Shown here piece by piece: positions 45,395 to 57,240 of a DNA stretch of 64,000 nucleotides. The translations under genes and the position numbers were made by a program. A model generated the notes under the pieces. That model made no database searches, was not told where the DNA came from, and saw nothing but the letters and a program-made list of their open reading frames with translations. Origin of the DNA: Melitaea cinxia (Eukaryota > Arthropoda > Insecta > Lepidoptera > Nymphalidae); assembly GCF_905220565.1 (NCBI RefSeq), contig NC_059401.1, forward strand, positions 15,186,766 through 15,250,765, given 5' to 3'. Positions within the stretch are counted from its first letter, which is position 1. Each line of letters opens with the position of its first letter.

Positions 45395-45832
45395 ACGAAC
45401 GCTTGACTGAGGTGTAAGCTGGTGAATGCGTGACGAGAGCGTTACGAAAAGTGTGGTCGGGCGAGGCGAACGGAAGTTGAGAGAGATATATGTTAATGAA
45501 GATAGAAAGAGAGAGTAACGTTTCGTAAGTTTCAGTCGTGTGGTCAAAATAAAGCACACTCGTTTTTAATCGACTTTCAAAAAAGGGGGAGTTCTCAAGT
45601 CGATTGTATTTTTGTTGTATTCTTTAATTTTTTTTTTTTGTATGTTACCTCAGAAATTTTGACTGGGTTGACCGATTTTGATAATTTTAATTTTAATAGA
45701 AAGTTGATGTTTATTTTATAGTCCCATATAAATATGATCGAGATCAGATGACAACTTTTTGAGTTATCTTTGATAACAAGCATTTTTACCTATTTTGTTA
45801 TTATAAATTAAGACAGTTTTTTTTTTCGTTTC
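45395..45832 (-). mobile_element. Family E copy joined to segment F
   Basis: In reverse, E (gaagttagt-like end at 45832 leftward to cgactttcaaaaaaggggga at 45570) passes directly into F (aaagcacactcgtttttaat, then gtttcagtcgtgtggtcaaa, gagagcgttacgaaaagtgt). It is longer on the F side than at 36358-36480. The minus-strand frames here are by-products. Confidence 0.72.
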
Positions 45833-46120
45833 GTTAAAATTGTATAAAATAATTAGTCATAATGTTATTGAACAATAAAAATATGAATATTGATTTGTTT
45901 ACATCTTAAAGATAATTGGGGTTCAAGCTCCTCGATCATTACCTCATTGTTTTTTTTCTGCTTTAAAAACGCTTTGAAAAAAAGTATTTGGGGAATAAGT
46001 TTACAATTATTTTGTGGTAAAATTGCTTCTGAGATACAACTTAGAACTTCTGTAATACAATTTGGACTACTTATGTAGGTTTTTGTGTACACAAATATAT
46101 AATTTTGTGGTTTTATAATT
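45833..46120. other. AT-rich DNA, nothing recognised
   Basis: Overlapping frames lie on both strands (45865-46092 and 45890-46078) without known motifs. Confidence 0.5.
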
Positions 46121-46400
46121 ACTAGTGGTCGCCCAGTGGTCGAAATTTAACCATAATTAAAAATTTAAATAAAATAACACAAAAAAATTATGGAAATAAA
46201 GAACTGTTTTTTAAATCTTTCAATTTGACTACAAACTGTGACAATCAACAGAAGAGTGCAATATGCGTGTGTATTAAATAAATGGTAGTGTGTGTTATTT
46301 ATTTATTTCTTGATTTAATATATTATCATGCATAACTAAAAAAACTATTAGCATTCTGCACCCCTTCTCTATATAATAAGTCTACGAAGTTTTTGTTTTA
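46121..46400 (-). repeat. Interspersed repeat J, copy 2
   Basis: It starts actagtggtcgcccagtggt and carries ttaaccataattaaaaattt and agaagagtgcaatatgcgtg. It is the reverse complement order of 26200-26548. Confidence 0.75.
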
Positions 46401-47699
46401 CGTATTTAATATGTATATAGATAATACGTTTTGAAGTTCTTGTTTACATGTACATAAAAATATGATAAATAAAACAAAAAGTTACTATTGGCGAAAACAT
46501 CTTATCAAATAGTTACAGTTTACCTGAATACTTCTGCCAAATATACATATACTCGTATGTATATTTCGAAATCAAACAATTTTTATGAACTTAGTAATAA
46601 TTTTTATACGTAAACTTTTTAAAGATTCCAATTTCGAACAGAATTTCTTTATTGCCAGTTATAAGATTTAAAAATTAAAATCTTTGGTAGAGGTCGAAAA
46701 GAGATCTGAATTTATTTCTCTCGCACGCGGCGCGTCTAATACAATCTGGGCCCCAGTCAGCTCAGTATGATTTGTTAAGTTGCAATTTTACTGACGAAAC
46801 GCTTTAGTTCCCGTTTTAATCCTTTATTACTGCATTTTAGATTATAAAAATAAACTTTTAACACCCAGTGGGGCTTCATCTAAGCATCATCAATAATGAT
46901 AAACTTCCCTTTAAATTTTCGTCTTCAATTTAACCTTCTTTGAAGAATGAAACGATTTTCGAAGCGTAGTTTATTGTAATACTGATCAAGATTATATGAA
47001 AAGTAAAATATATTTAAAATTAAATCATATCTACATATTCGAACATCTATTGTAAAAACAATTATTATTATCTATTATCTCACGTTACTAAGCTTATTAT
47101 TATACCTACTTAGCAAACAAAAAAGGTGACAGACTGAAAATGTTTTGACCTATTTTTGATTTGATTTAGTTAAGCCAACAATTATCGTTTGCTCATATAT
47201 ATATGTAAGTATACATTATAATTATATAATAAGATTCATATTGATTTTCTAAACAATTTGAAAACCAACTTTAAATTTGATCCAATCAATCGTCTCAAAA
47301 GGGTCACACATGTATATAACTATTTATCAAAGCCCCAGATCAGACGGGGGTATTAAGACGTCGACACATAATTTTTCAATTTGCTCAGTTAAAACGCGTT
47401 AAGGAGATGGATTAATAAATCTCCCGCTCGCTTGGGGGAGATATCGAGTTAGCGTTCCTACGCACCCCTCGTTCCAGGAACTAAATGATATCAGACGATA
47501 GCAGCAACAAATAGTTAAGTTATTTTTTATATCGTCTTCCGTAAACGCTTGATTTAATTTAATTTTTTATTCTTAAGATTAGTTTTGAAAATGAGAATAA
47601 TATGACGTCAATTATATAACTAAACGTCTTTGTAACTTTTATTATATAGCTCTATATATGCACGAAGTGTAACGCGTATAACCTTTTTTATTTCAAAAT
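46401..47699. other. AT-rich DNA, nothing recognised
   Basis: A less AT-rich patch at 47405-47505 (ctcccgctcgcttgggggag) has no second copy and no open frame of note. Confidence 0.45.
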
Positions 47700-47870
47700 C
47701 AAAGTCAAAAATATCTTCAAAAGCACGTTCGAATCGTCACATTTTTTATTAATAAAATTAAATTAAATTTATTAAATTTTTATTTTAATTATTTTTAAAA
47801 GTGAAGCCACCACCGGTTCGGAATGTAAATTCTCCAGAGAAGAACAGGCAACCGAAGAAGTAAAGAAAAG
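47700..47870 (+). repeat. Interspersed repeat L, copy 2
   Basis: It carries atcttcaaaagcacgttcga, gtgaagccaccaccggttcg and gaatgtaaattctccagaga. It is in the same order as at 24405-24565. Confidence 0.7.
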
Positions 47871-49377
47871 GGTATATATATGGTATATGGAACAAAATTA
47901 TTCAAAATCAGCCCCCTCGTTTACCTTGGTTTATAAAAGCAAGGATTGGTAGGAAGTACAGCACTACAGCATTCAAATTACGTTCAGGCCATTTTCCAAT
48001 GCTTTAGGAGAAAAAAAATATTTTCGCTGATTATATTATTACAAACAGTTCATATTCATAGTTATCTGTAGTAATAATGATAATACATTTATATAATAAC
48101 ACACATTTATTTTAAATATTTATTACACTTTATTACAAATTATCACACGCTTAACACTAAGCTTTGACTATCTGTAACGTGGGAAACGTCATTTGATTTA
48201 TCTTTAAAACAATATACCATCGAAGAATCTGGAACACCAATCCACTGTTTGCATACCATATCGTAAAAACTGCATCGTAAAAACTGCTACCCCAAGACAT
48301 CAGCCCCTAATTCTTCCGATGTTTAAACTGCGACATTGTTGTTTAATTAAGCAGTTTATCTTGTTGATTGTGTTCTCGCCAATTATAAGTTCGCGTGTGT
48401 CTGACGTTGATTTGTTATGACAGTTTAGAGATCCTTAAATAATAATCTATTGTAACGTTTTTAGGCTGAAAATTAAACAAATCTGTTGCCGGATTCTGTC
48501 AAAAATAAAATATATACTTGCTACTACATATTTATGCTAAAGTATAATAAATATATAAAGTATATAAAGTGTATACATAATATAATACAATATATATAAA
48601 GTGTATACAATATTATAAAAGTGAGGAGATATTTTGTGTGTTTGATGCCTCAATACTTACGAAACGACAGAATTATTTTCGAATAACTATTTATTGATTT
48701 TTACACAATTATATTCGGTAGTCATTTGTTTTAGGTAAGTGTGTGGATTTGTAGATATTTTTGTGTTAGTTAAAATGAATTAAATGTTAACACTACAATT
48801 ACTATTATTTTTAATTTATTATAAAGGTTGTAATAGGAAATGGAAATCAAACCATGTCGAATGCTTTAGTAAGACTGTTTTATTAATATGTTAATCACGT
48901 AATTTATATTTAGGTTTAGGATATATGTATATACGCTAATATAATATAATACGCTATAATGAGCTAATACACTACATTATATTTCTATATAAGTTTAAGA
49001 CAATCCATATTAATACCAAGTAAATAAATAATATTAATAATTAACTAGCTCAAGAAGTAAATAACATTGTTGTATATAATAGTTTATATAATCATTTAAT
49101 GTACATGACGAATAGGATTCGAGATTATAACTTATTTTCTAAGTTCAGTAATTAGTTGACGAGGTTCGTTCGTTTGTCATTAGTTAGGAAAGAAACTTCG
49201 TAATAAATGGGGAGATTGATAAATGGTCGGGGTGAACGACCTCTTGTTAGATTTGGTGGAGATATATTAACATTTTATTGATATATTACTGTAATGTTAT
49301 ATTATAACGTGATTGAGATAGAGAACAGTAGAAAATATCTTAATTAAAATCTATAGTATCTTAACCAGGACACACAC
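47871..49377. other. AT-rich DNA with a short tandem repetition
   Basis: tatataaagtgtataca recurs at about 48564 and 48593. Otherwise nothing was recognised. Confidence 0.5.
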
Positions 49378-49432
49378 ACTTCAGCCTATCGCAGTCCACT
49401 GCTGGAAATAGGCCTCCCTAAGTTCGCGTCAG
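49378..49432 (-). mobile_element. Repeat A, 3' end only
   Basis: It carries ttcagcctatcgcagtccac and tgctggaaataggcctccct in reverse, then loses similarity. Confidence 0.78.
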
Positions 49433-49465
49433 ACATCCCGGTCTTCCGCAATCTTAACCAGAAAA

Positions 49466-49620
49466 GTACCTCAATTCGAAGACCACGTAATTACAATTCT
49501 GTCCTCAAACAGTATTGTGATCCCGTGGTAAGTAAGTAAGTAAGAGTAAGGTAGCCAAAATAAGTAAGTAATACGTTGGTGATGCTTTTGATGTTGTTGG
49601 TGCATATAGGCCACGGAGAC
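49466..49620 (+). mobile_element. Repeat B, diverged
   Basis: It carries gtacctcaattcgaagacca, tcctcaaacagtattgtgat, the cccgtggtaagtaag microsatellite-expanded block and tggtgatgcttttgatgttg. Order is as in B; similarity is low. Confidence 0.6.
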
Positions 49621-50029
49621 CGCCACAAGACCAACCGTATCATTAGACCCGAGATTGCTTAGTAAAAACGTGTAAATTAAAACCAACACAGTCACAATTC
49701 TTCGCACATGAAAATCATCACTTAAAAACGACATTACATGGTCACTTTATGATTCTCTCATCTATAACATTACTGTCAATAATTTTTTAGTCGATTTAAT
49801 ATCAAGTTAATTATACCTGATCGTATGTAGTATAAAGTATATTGAAATTAATTCCCACTATTACAGTAAATTACTCAAATCTGACGGTTTTATCAGTGTA
49901 TTTTATAATCCAGCGACAAGAAATTTAGATGTTCTAAGCTTCAAGGAACCTGCATTCTAATTTCTATAGTAGTTTTTACACGGAAGAGAAATAAACATAC
50001 ACCTATTCATCCTAACGAATCACTACCAT
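49621..50029. other. AT-rich DNA, nothing recognised
   Basis: The minus-strand frames at 49471-49734 and 50012-50224 overlap repeats on one side and have no known domain. Confidence 0.5.
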
Positions 50030-50312
50030 TACATAGTATAAAACAAAGTCGCTTCCCGCTGTCTGTATGCTTAGATCTTTGAAACTACGCAACGGATTTT
50101 GATGCAGTTTTATTTCGTAAATAGAATGATTCCAGAAGAGGTTTATATGTATAATACATGCATAATATAGTAGAGAAACACTGATAGTTTTAGAAGTTTC
50201 TAATGTGATGTCGCAAAGAAACACATTTTTTTTGCGCTTACATTTTAAATATTATTATTTTATATTTAGTATCAGCATTGCACCCGTGCGAAACCGGAGC
50301 GGGTCGCTAGTT
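50030..50312 (+). repeat. Interspersed repeat H, copy 2
   Basis: It runs from agtataaaacaaagtcgctt through aaactacgcaacggattttg and tacatgcataatatagtaga to cccgtgcgaaaccggagcgg and gtcgctagttt. Compared with copy 1 (13640-13829) it keeps an extra middle segment (50191-50278). Confidence 0.78.
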
Positions 50313-50915
50313 TATAATATTACAATGTATCTTATTAGGTATTATAAAGCATATTATTTTATATATTTAGACCCAGATATTACCACTATTAATGTGTATT
50401 TTTACAGAACAATAAATTTTACGAATAAACGGTTTACAATAATTAAGACAATACACGTCTGTGTGATGCCATGAATGAGGTATTAACGTTGAATTATCTT
50501 AATAGATAGTGAACGTACGGAATACCTAATGAAGATGCAGTTCAGTTCTGATCAGAATTGATTAAATGTTTATATTAATTAAGGTTCTAGTTTGACGAGT
50601 TTCGCTTGAACGGGATACAAACAGAGGGATATAGATATTAGATGCGTTAAAATAGGTTGAAATATAGAAAATCAATCATATTTGTGATATTTTTTGGTGT
50701 ACTATGTTTTTATAATATACTGGCTGATTCGGCGAATTTGGTGGCGAATTGGATGATCAATTTTCTCTGTTTCCATTACTAACATGTACAAAATAACACG
50801 ATAAATGCAGACTTTACGAGAGATGACCAACCTAGTCTTTTAACAACCAAAAAAAAAGAAAAAAGATTTGACTCTTATCCTAAAATATTGATCGATTTTT
50901 ATTTATTATTTTTTT
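50313..50915. other. AT-rich DNA, nothing recognised
   Basis: No repeat pair, splice pair or domain was seen. Confidence 0.5.
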
Positions 50916-51409
50916 GGAACGAAGTTCCTTACGGCAGGTTTGACATTTGGCTGGGCGACCGAACTGAAAAAAATGTGATACTAAAACTGTAAGAAAAATA
51001 TATAACGGAAGTGACGTAATACCAGTCACACGACTGTATAATATGACGTTTGTTAAACTAAAATATTACTAGTAAACTTTTTTGTTTTAAATTTTTTATG
51101 TAGTTTTATAGTGTCGACAAAAATAAATTAAGTCACATGTTTTTTTATTTCACTTAATATTTTGAATTATTATTATCATTCTTTTGTTTTATTTATTTTA
51201 TTTTACGGTATTTGTTATTTTCTGAAATACTAAATTTCCTTAATACTTTTATATACTTAATAATAACCAATCAACAAAAAATAAAAAAATAAATAAAAAT
51301 AAAAATTAATAACTAGAAAATATATATAAAATTGAAGATATTTTTTTTCAAATTGTGTTGCTTCTATACTATCTGAAAGAACTTCGTTCCTACCTGGTGT
51401 CCAATGACA
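50916..51409 (-). mobile_element. Mobile element K, copy 2 (inverted)
   Basis: It is the reverse-complement order of copy 1: ggaacgaagttccttacggc at the left, tttgacatttggctgggcga, cagtcacacgactgtataat, and ttcgttcctacctggtgtcc at the right. AT-rich flanks prevent a firm target-site duplication call. Confidence 0.82.
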
Positions 51410-52528
51410 ACACATAATTTTTTATTTATTATTACCATACAAACATGTAACAAAAATACAAATTACACATTCACAAAAAAAAAACAATTAGGTTTACATA
51501 GGAATGTCGTTTAACAATCATTCGCAACACAAGAATCACAATAAAGTTCTTAATCAAAACAAAACAACATTACAGATCAGCAGATATGCGTTATGTGCAT
51601 GCACATGTTGAACAGAATTTTCCGACATAGAAAGTTTTATTAAGATGCTATTCTTTATCGAAACTTTGATTGTAAGACCGTGACATTTTCATTAACATCT
51701 AGATGAATCAGTCCTTACATTTATGTATATAAAAAAAAAAAAAAACATTTCTACAAACAGAAAGACTCAGCGTAAAACTGCATGTAATTGATCGAAGACC
51801 GCGTGATTAGTTCGCGATGGGGGAGCTTAGGGCGTTAATATGTTTATCACGTTATTATGATTTAGGGAGATTTTGGGGATATTTGTGGAGAACACTATTA
51901 TTGTTGTTTATTTTTAGTATTTTTATTTTTCGTGAATATTACATTTTTATATTTTTTTTTGTCTGTGAATTAGGAATATAAGTGTAGTTTATTAATGTAA
52001 TGAACATGCCTTTTGACAAAAAAAAATGTCATAATATCATATGAGGCAGTTATTATATTAAAACGTATCTCTGCAATACTTTAGCATAGGAATTATAAAT
52101 ACATAAACACAAAATTAAATACGGCTGCCTAAAATTTCGTCTTTGTTCTTTTGAATCCGACTAAAGAACAGTCTCAGACGGGGAAGCCAAACCTCAGAAA
52201 CATTTCTACAATGTTATTTGATGTGCTTTTGTGACCGCAAAGAGATATTCTTTAGTATTTGAGACAGCGCTTCGTACAAATGTGGATGGTTCAAAGGACA
52301 AACGTGTATTTTTACATGTGTTACGTTTAATTCACGGTGCATTTTTATTTAAATTGTTTCTGATTTTACTAGTTTTTACTTCTTATGTTGTTAATGTATA
52401 CATAATAAATGATATGATAAGATAAAATAAAGTTTTGCCACAAAATATTTTAGTACGTACATTAAATCCTTATTTACTGAAATTCATTTGAACGTTAGGT
52501 GCTTTTAAAGTTATGATTTTTATATATT
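51410..52528. other. AT-rich DNA, nothing recognised
   Basis: The plus-strand frame at 52231-52425 starts in a less AT-rich patch, but no domain is seen. Confidence 0.5.
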
Positions 52529-52830
52529 ACTAGCTGTGGCCGCGACTTCGTCTGCATAGAATTCAACAAAATAGTTATTGTTCACTTCACTCAGTTAAAA
52601 AAAAGTAGCCTAAGTTGCTCCTTGTTTCATCAGCTATCTGCCAGTAAAAGTCCCGTCAAAATCGGTCCAGCCGTTTCAGAGATAAGCCGGAACAAACAGA
52701 CAGATAAACAGACTAAAATTGTAAAAAAAGGTTACTTTGGTATATGTACCGTGTATACATCCATAAGCATTTAGTAAAAAGCGGTTATTTTAATATTACA
52801 AACAGACACTCCAATTTTATTTATTTGTAT
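52529..52830 (+). repeat. Interspersed repeat G, full copy
   Basis: It runs from actagctgtggccgcgactt, through aaagtagcctaagttgctcc, gtcaaaatcggtccagccgt and tacatccataagcatttag, to gacactccaattttatttat. It is the reference for the split copy at 58862-59816. About 300 bp. Class uncertain. Confidence 0.8.
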
Positions 52831-53795
52831 ATATTTATGTTACTGACTGTCTGTTTGACACTACTTACTGTTGTCTGTGTTGACTGACTGTTACTTTATT
52901 TTGCACTACATATCTACCCACTGCTGTATAATATAGCATTTTAATAACTATGAATTTAAATAACATATATATTAATGCAGTTTTATTGGTAAATAGTATC
53001 TCTCTCTCTCTTTTTCTCTCCATACACACATAGTACGTACGCAGGTATATCATTAGATATATAATAATAATTATTTTTTAAAGACAAACAACTTCACTTC
53101 CTTGTATATTACAAAGTATCACAATCAAACATATGTCTAGTATTACATTACTTCATAATAATGTTTTACGAAGCCATTCATACTGTGGTTTTTAATGCAT
53201 ATTAATGTTTCCATTGACGTCGTATACAAAATAATTACAATGGAGTGGTATTTAGTGTTCTATCGTTAAATCTGTCGTAAACTTATTTTTTTAAAATATA
53301 GCTCATAAACGCTTAGATAAATTGCGGTTCTTACCGCTTCTATCCGCTATAAACCGGTTTCTGTCTGATAGAATAAGTTTTAAGCAGATGAGACAGGAAT
53401 AAGTTTCAACATGTCAACTTGAAGCAGTTGAAGATTTCTTCATACAACATAATATATATAAATACACGTAGGTAATAATACTTCTACCATATTTTATTAG
53501 ACCAATTTGAAAAATGATTATACTACTTTGGAACTTACAACAAATTAACTGAAGTGAACCAAAACAGTCTCTAAGTCCGTCTGTTGGGTAAAAACCTAAC
53601 CCCCATTTGAGGCCAGAGTAGAAGTTTTATCTGTTACGTTTTCTTTCTAATATTATTTTCAAGTCTGAACCAAACCAGTAATGATCAAACTAATAAATTA
53701 CTACAACAGAATAACATCATGTCTAATTGAAAGCGAATTCCAAATTTTAGTAAATATAGCTTAGAGTATTTTTAGTTCATTATAATTTTTTTAAT
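52831..53795. other. AT-rich DNA, nothing recognised
   Basis: A (CT)n stretch with an R/E-rich minus-strand frame lies at about 52998-53020. No gene is called. Confidence 0.5.
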
Positions 53796-53920
53796 TATAA
53801 CTAAGTCGGAAAACAAGCATAGGGCTTACCTTATTGTAAACTGGTCGAGGTACTTCCCCAGTCGGTCTGCACCATATTTTGAGCAAGAAATTTCCTGCTG
53901 TATACTACTTCAGTTAAAGT
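53796..53920 (-). mobile_element. Repeat B with internal deletion
   Basis: The outer parts are present (ctaagtcggaaaacaagcat and ggcttaccttattgtaaa; tcgaggtacttccccagtcg, gcaagaaatttcctgctgta, acttcagtta), but the middle ~150 bp is missing. Confidence 0.82.
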
Positions 53921-55256
53921 ATAATAAATACATACATATATTTTTTTAATTTTTAAAGGTATTTATTTTATTTATTCTTTGACAAGGCGACAGTGGAAGG
54001 TATTTTAATCATTCACCTTTCATTACGTCATAAAACTCGCTCGTAAAACTGCACTTTTCACTATAGATTTTTCATATTCGGTTTTTCATGTCCGTGTTCG
54101 GTAATAAAAGAAATTACTTAAAAAATTGCAGCTGTGAGAGGTTGGGGGTTGGTTATTCAGAAGAGGCTGAACACGGCTGTAAAAAACAAGTTATTGATAA
54201 GATGATATAAATTTTTTTAGAATTAATGCAATTCTAATCGAACCTACTTGTACCTTGATGCTCTTAGTGTTTTAAAAACTGTATACGCATATTTATTATA
54301 TAGCACGTATTAATAGTTGTGTTATAAAATTTTCAGTCATTTAAAATAATTTTTCTAAAAAGTGATTTCTCATAAGCTTTTAATGTTACGAATGTACACT
54401 ATCCCTTTAATACAATTATATAGACACATTAAACAAGAACAAACTAACACACACACACACGCACACACACCAACGCACACACACACACACACATACACAC
54501 GTACATAAACGCAAGTACACTCATTTGTGCCCAAACCATAAATAAGAATAATTATGTATAATGTATTGTTTATTCTTTTTTCTTCTTTAAAAATAAAAAA
54601 TAATAAATACTCCAAGATTCTAAACATCCGTGTGTCTTACACAAGGGTGAAAACAACGTTCAGCAGTGAATAAAATCTGGTAGCTCACTCCAGGGGTCGG
54701 CGGTTCGGTTCAGCAATAGAAGATTAATACAGGCTTCCTTTGTGTTTCCTTGACAAATAACGTGGGGACATTCCCTTGGCGTTGAACGTCGATGCATCAT
54801 TATTACGGATTATTCATGCAGCCTGTAACACAATACTTCAGGATATAATGGCTTGTAAAAGGCTTTCAATGAATAATAAACATTGAAAAGTTTTACTGTA
54901 TATTTAAAAATGTTTATTTTATTTTGAAGCACAGACTCTGATAAACGCTAAGAAATCAATATATGTATACATGTAAATAATAATGAACAGCCGAAATATA
55001 TGTGTGAACGTAAATTTCGAACGACTGTACCAAATCGGTTAATTTTTTGTCTAATAAATCGATGAACGCCCCCGACATGCACGAAAAAAGATGAATCATT
55101 GTGGCGTAACGCTCATTGTTCCGTCACGTTCAGTAATAGTTCCTCAGTGATAGTATATGGAATATCGATTGGTCCATATGTCCGATGAGATGTTTTGTTG
55201 ATTTTGTTGTTTGATGACTTTGTCACGTTACACTATCGTCCGTAAACCAACTTTTT
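53921..55256. other. AT-rich DNA with a (CA)n microsatellite
   Basis: Interrupted CA repeats lie at about 54448-54510. They produce a Cys/Val-rich frame on the minus strand (54370-54627) that is not a gene. Nothing else was recognised. Confidence 0.55.
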
Positions 55257-55599
55257 GCTTCAGCCTGTAATATCCCACTACTAGGCATAGGCCTCTTTCC
55301 CCATGTAGGAAAAGGATCAGAGCTTAATCTACCACGCTGCTCCATTGCGGGTTGGCGGATATATTCCCTATTATGAGTAACGATCGCTATCAGGTGTACA
55401 TGATAACAACCGAGACCGACGGCTTAACGTGCTCTCCGAGGCATGGTGGGGGGTACCCACAAGGACTGCACAAACACCCAGACCACGGCAAACATCTGTA
55501 TGGCCGATACAAATGTTTGTCATGTGCGGGGATCGAACCGGCAACCGCCAGCGCAACAGCTACAATCCATGACTGTAACCACTACGCCAACGCGGCGTC
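55257..55599 (-). mobile_element. SINE family C, full length
   Basis: On the minus strand the head (cgcgttggcgtagtggttac, box A; ttgccggttcgatccccgca, box B) lies at 55599-55515. The body includes ggtctgggtgtttgtgcagt and gagagcacgttaagccgtcg. The tail includes ggattaagctctgatccttt (with its one-base variants) and agtagtgggatattacaggc. The flanks gtaaaccaactttttg and gtcaaccaattttttt form an imperfect direct repeat. About 343 bp. The frames at 55352-55663 are by-products. This is the window's reference copy for C. Confidence 0.92.
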
Positions 55600-56989
55600 T
55601 AACTTTACAGTCAACCAATTTTTTTTTTACAAATATAATGTAGGAGGTGGAAACCACAAATAATCCAACATATATGTCATTAATAAGTTTAGGATTAACG
55701 AAAAATGTGTGTTTTAATCCAATTTATTGTAAACCCAACTTATACAGAATTTATCTAAAGACAATACGGGCTAATTCAGATACTACATTGGTGTAATAAA
55801 GGCGTATCACTCTCTTCCTAATCGTTGTTTTTGACAGTTTTGAATATCTCCTAATTCAATCGGTTTATCTGGTCTTCTTGAGCTTTGTTACGTTATGTCA
55901 GTGTAACTGACAGTGGTTTTTTTGACCGTCAGCCAGGGGACTGTATCTTTTTACTGTAAAAGATAGACGCTAATAATTTTATAATCCTAATACCAGTTCT
56001 ATGGCATAAATAATATTAATGAAGACAAACTCAAAATAAAATCATTTTAGTAATTTTTCAAAGATATCTAAGCTTAGTTTTTAAGAACATTTAGTATTTA
56101 AAACGCGTGATTTTTCATAGTAAATTTATAGAAGATTGTGTACAATTATAAATACGCGTAGTTTAAATGAAAAAAAATATATGATATTGATTTTTCGATT
56201 CGTTTTCGAGAATACGAAATCCATTAAGTCACGTCACTTGATTTTAGTATAACTCGATTATTTATTAAATTAATTAGTCACGAAATCGCTGCTTAATTTC
56301 GTTACAGACACTCGAAATAATTAGATACGGCTGTTCGTTAGTCACATACAACGTGACTCGTTAAAAATATTTTATAAGCTTGAGGATAATTTTGTTTATA
56401 CTATAGTCTCTAATATGTAATTTCTTTGCGCCTATAAATAAAAAAAAATAACTAAGTAAAATTTTTTAAATTATCGATTTTTTAAAATTACAAGCAACAT
56501 AAATATTGTTACATTATACGTGATACAGATTTATTAAAGTAAGCAAGAAAAAGAATCAATTTTTATCATTATTTAAATTTTAGTGTAAATATGAAATCAA
56601 ATTAATATAATTTATATTTTAAAGTAGAAAATTTTTCGAACCCTTAAACAGTGTAAATTAGTACACCCTATACAAATGTCGCCTTCAATCATCAGACCTA
56701 GCCCCGCCCTAACATTGTACCACTTAACTCCCTCTGAAGTCTTGAGGTAAGAAGAGCTAATCTTCTCATTAACATGCTTCCCTTAAGGGTACTTGCCATT
56801 TCACATATTATGTGATAACGTTTTACATGTAATGCTAAGATATACTTTGATATCGAGTACTTTAAAGTAATTAATTTTCGAATGCATTTCTTTTATTAAT
56901 AAAATATGAAGTAAGAATGTTTATTATGTGATTTTATGATGACACATTTTTTGAATAAGAAATTAAAAAATAATTTAACAAAGTAGCGC
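55600..56989. other. AT-rich DNA with one exon-like patch
   Basis: The patch 56660-56750 is less AT-rich, with ATG at 56676 and a donor at 56746/56747; see findings. A short stem (gtcagtgtaactgac) lies at about 55898. The rest is unremarkable. Confidence 0.4.
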
Positions 56990-57240
56990 GCGGTTCGGAC
57001 TACCTTAAGGTAAGCTGATCCATAGCCTATGAGCCCTTTCAATAGCAAAAGCATCACAAATGCGTTCTTTGCTCTACTCTAGATCCTCTATAGGAGCTCT
57101 AGCAATAAGGAAGGGACCCACTTATTACCACAGGAGCATAACCACTTGTGAACAGTATTACTTAGCTGTGGTTTTCTATAAGATACTTTCCTAGTTCACC
57201 TGATCTGAGTTTTGAGCAATTTACTACTGTGACACCTCAA
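56990..57240 (-). mobile_element. Repeat B, diverged
   Basis: It keeps B order in reverse (gatccatagcctatgagccc, agcaaaagcatcacaaatgc, ctataggagctctagca, agtattacttagctgtggtt, tttgagcaatttactactgt) with many changes. Confidence 0.68.

Noticed and set aside
54370..54627. A Cys/Val-rich minus-strand peptide
   Set aside because: It is a translation of an interrupted CA microsatellite.
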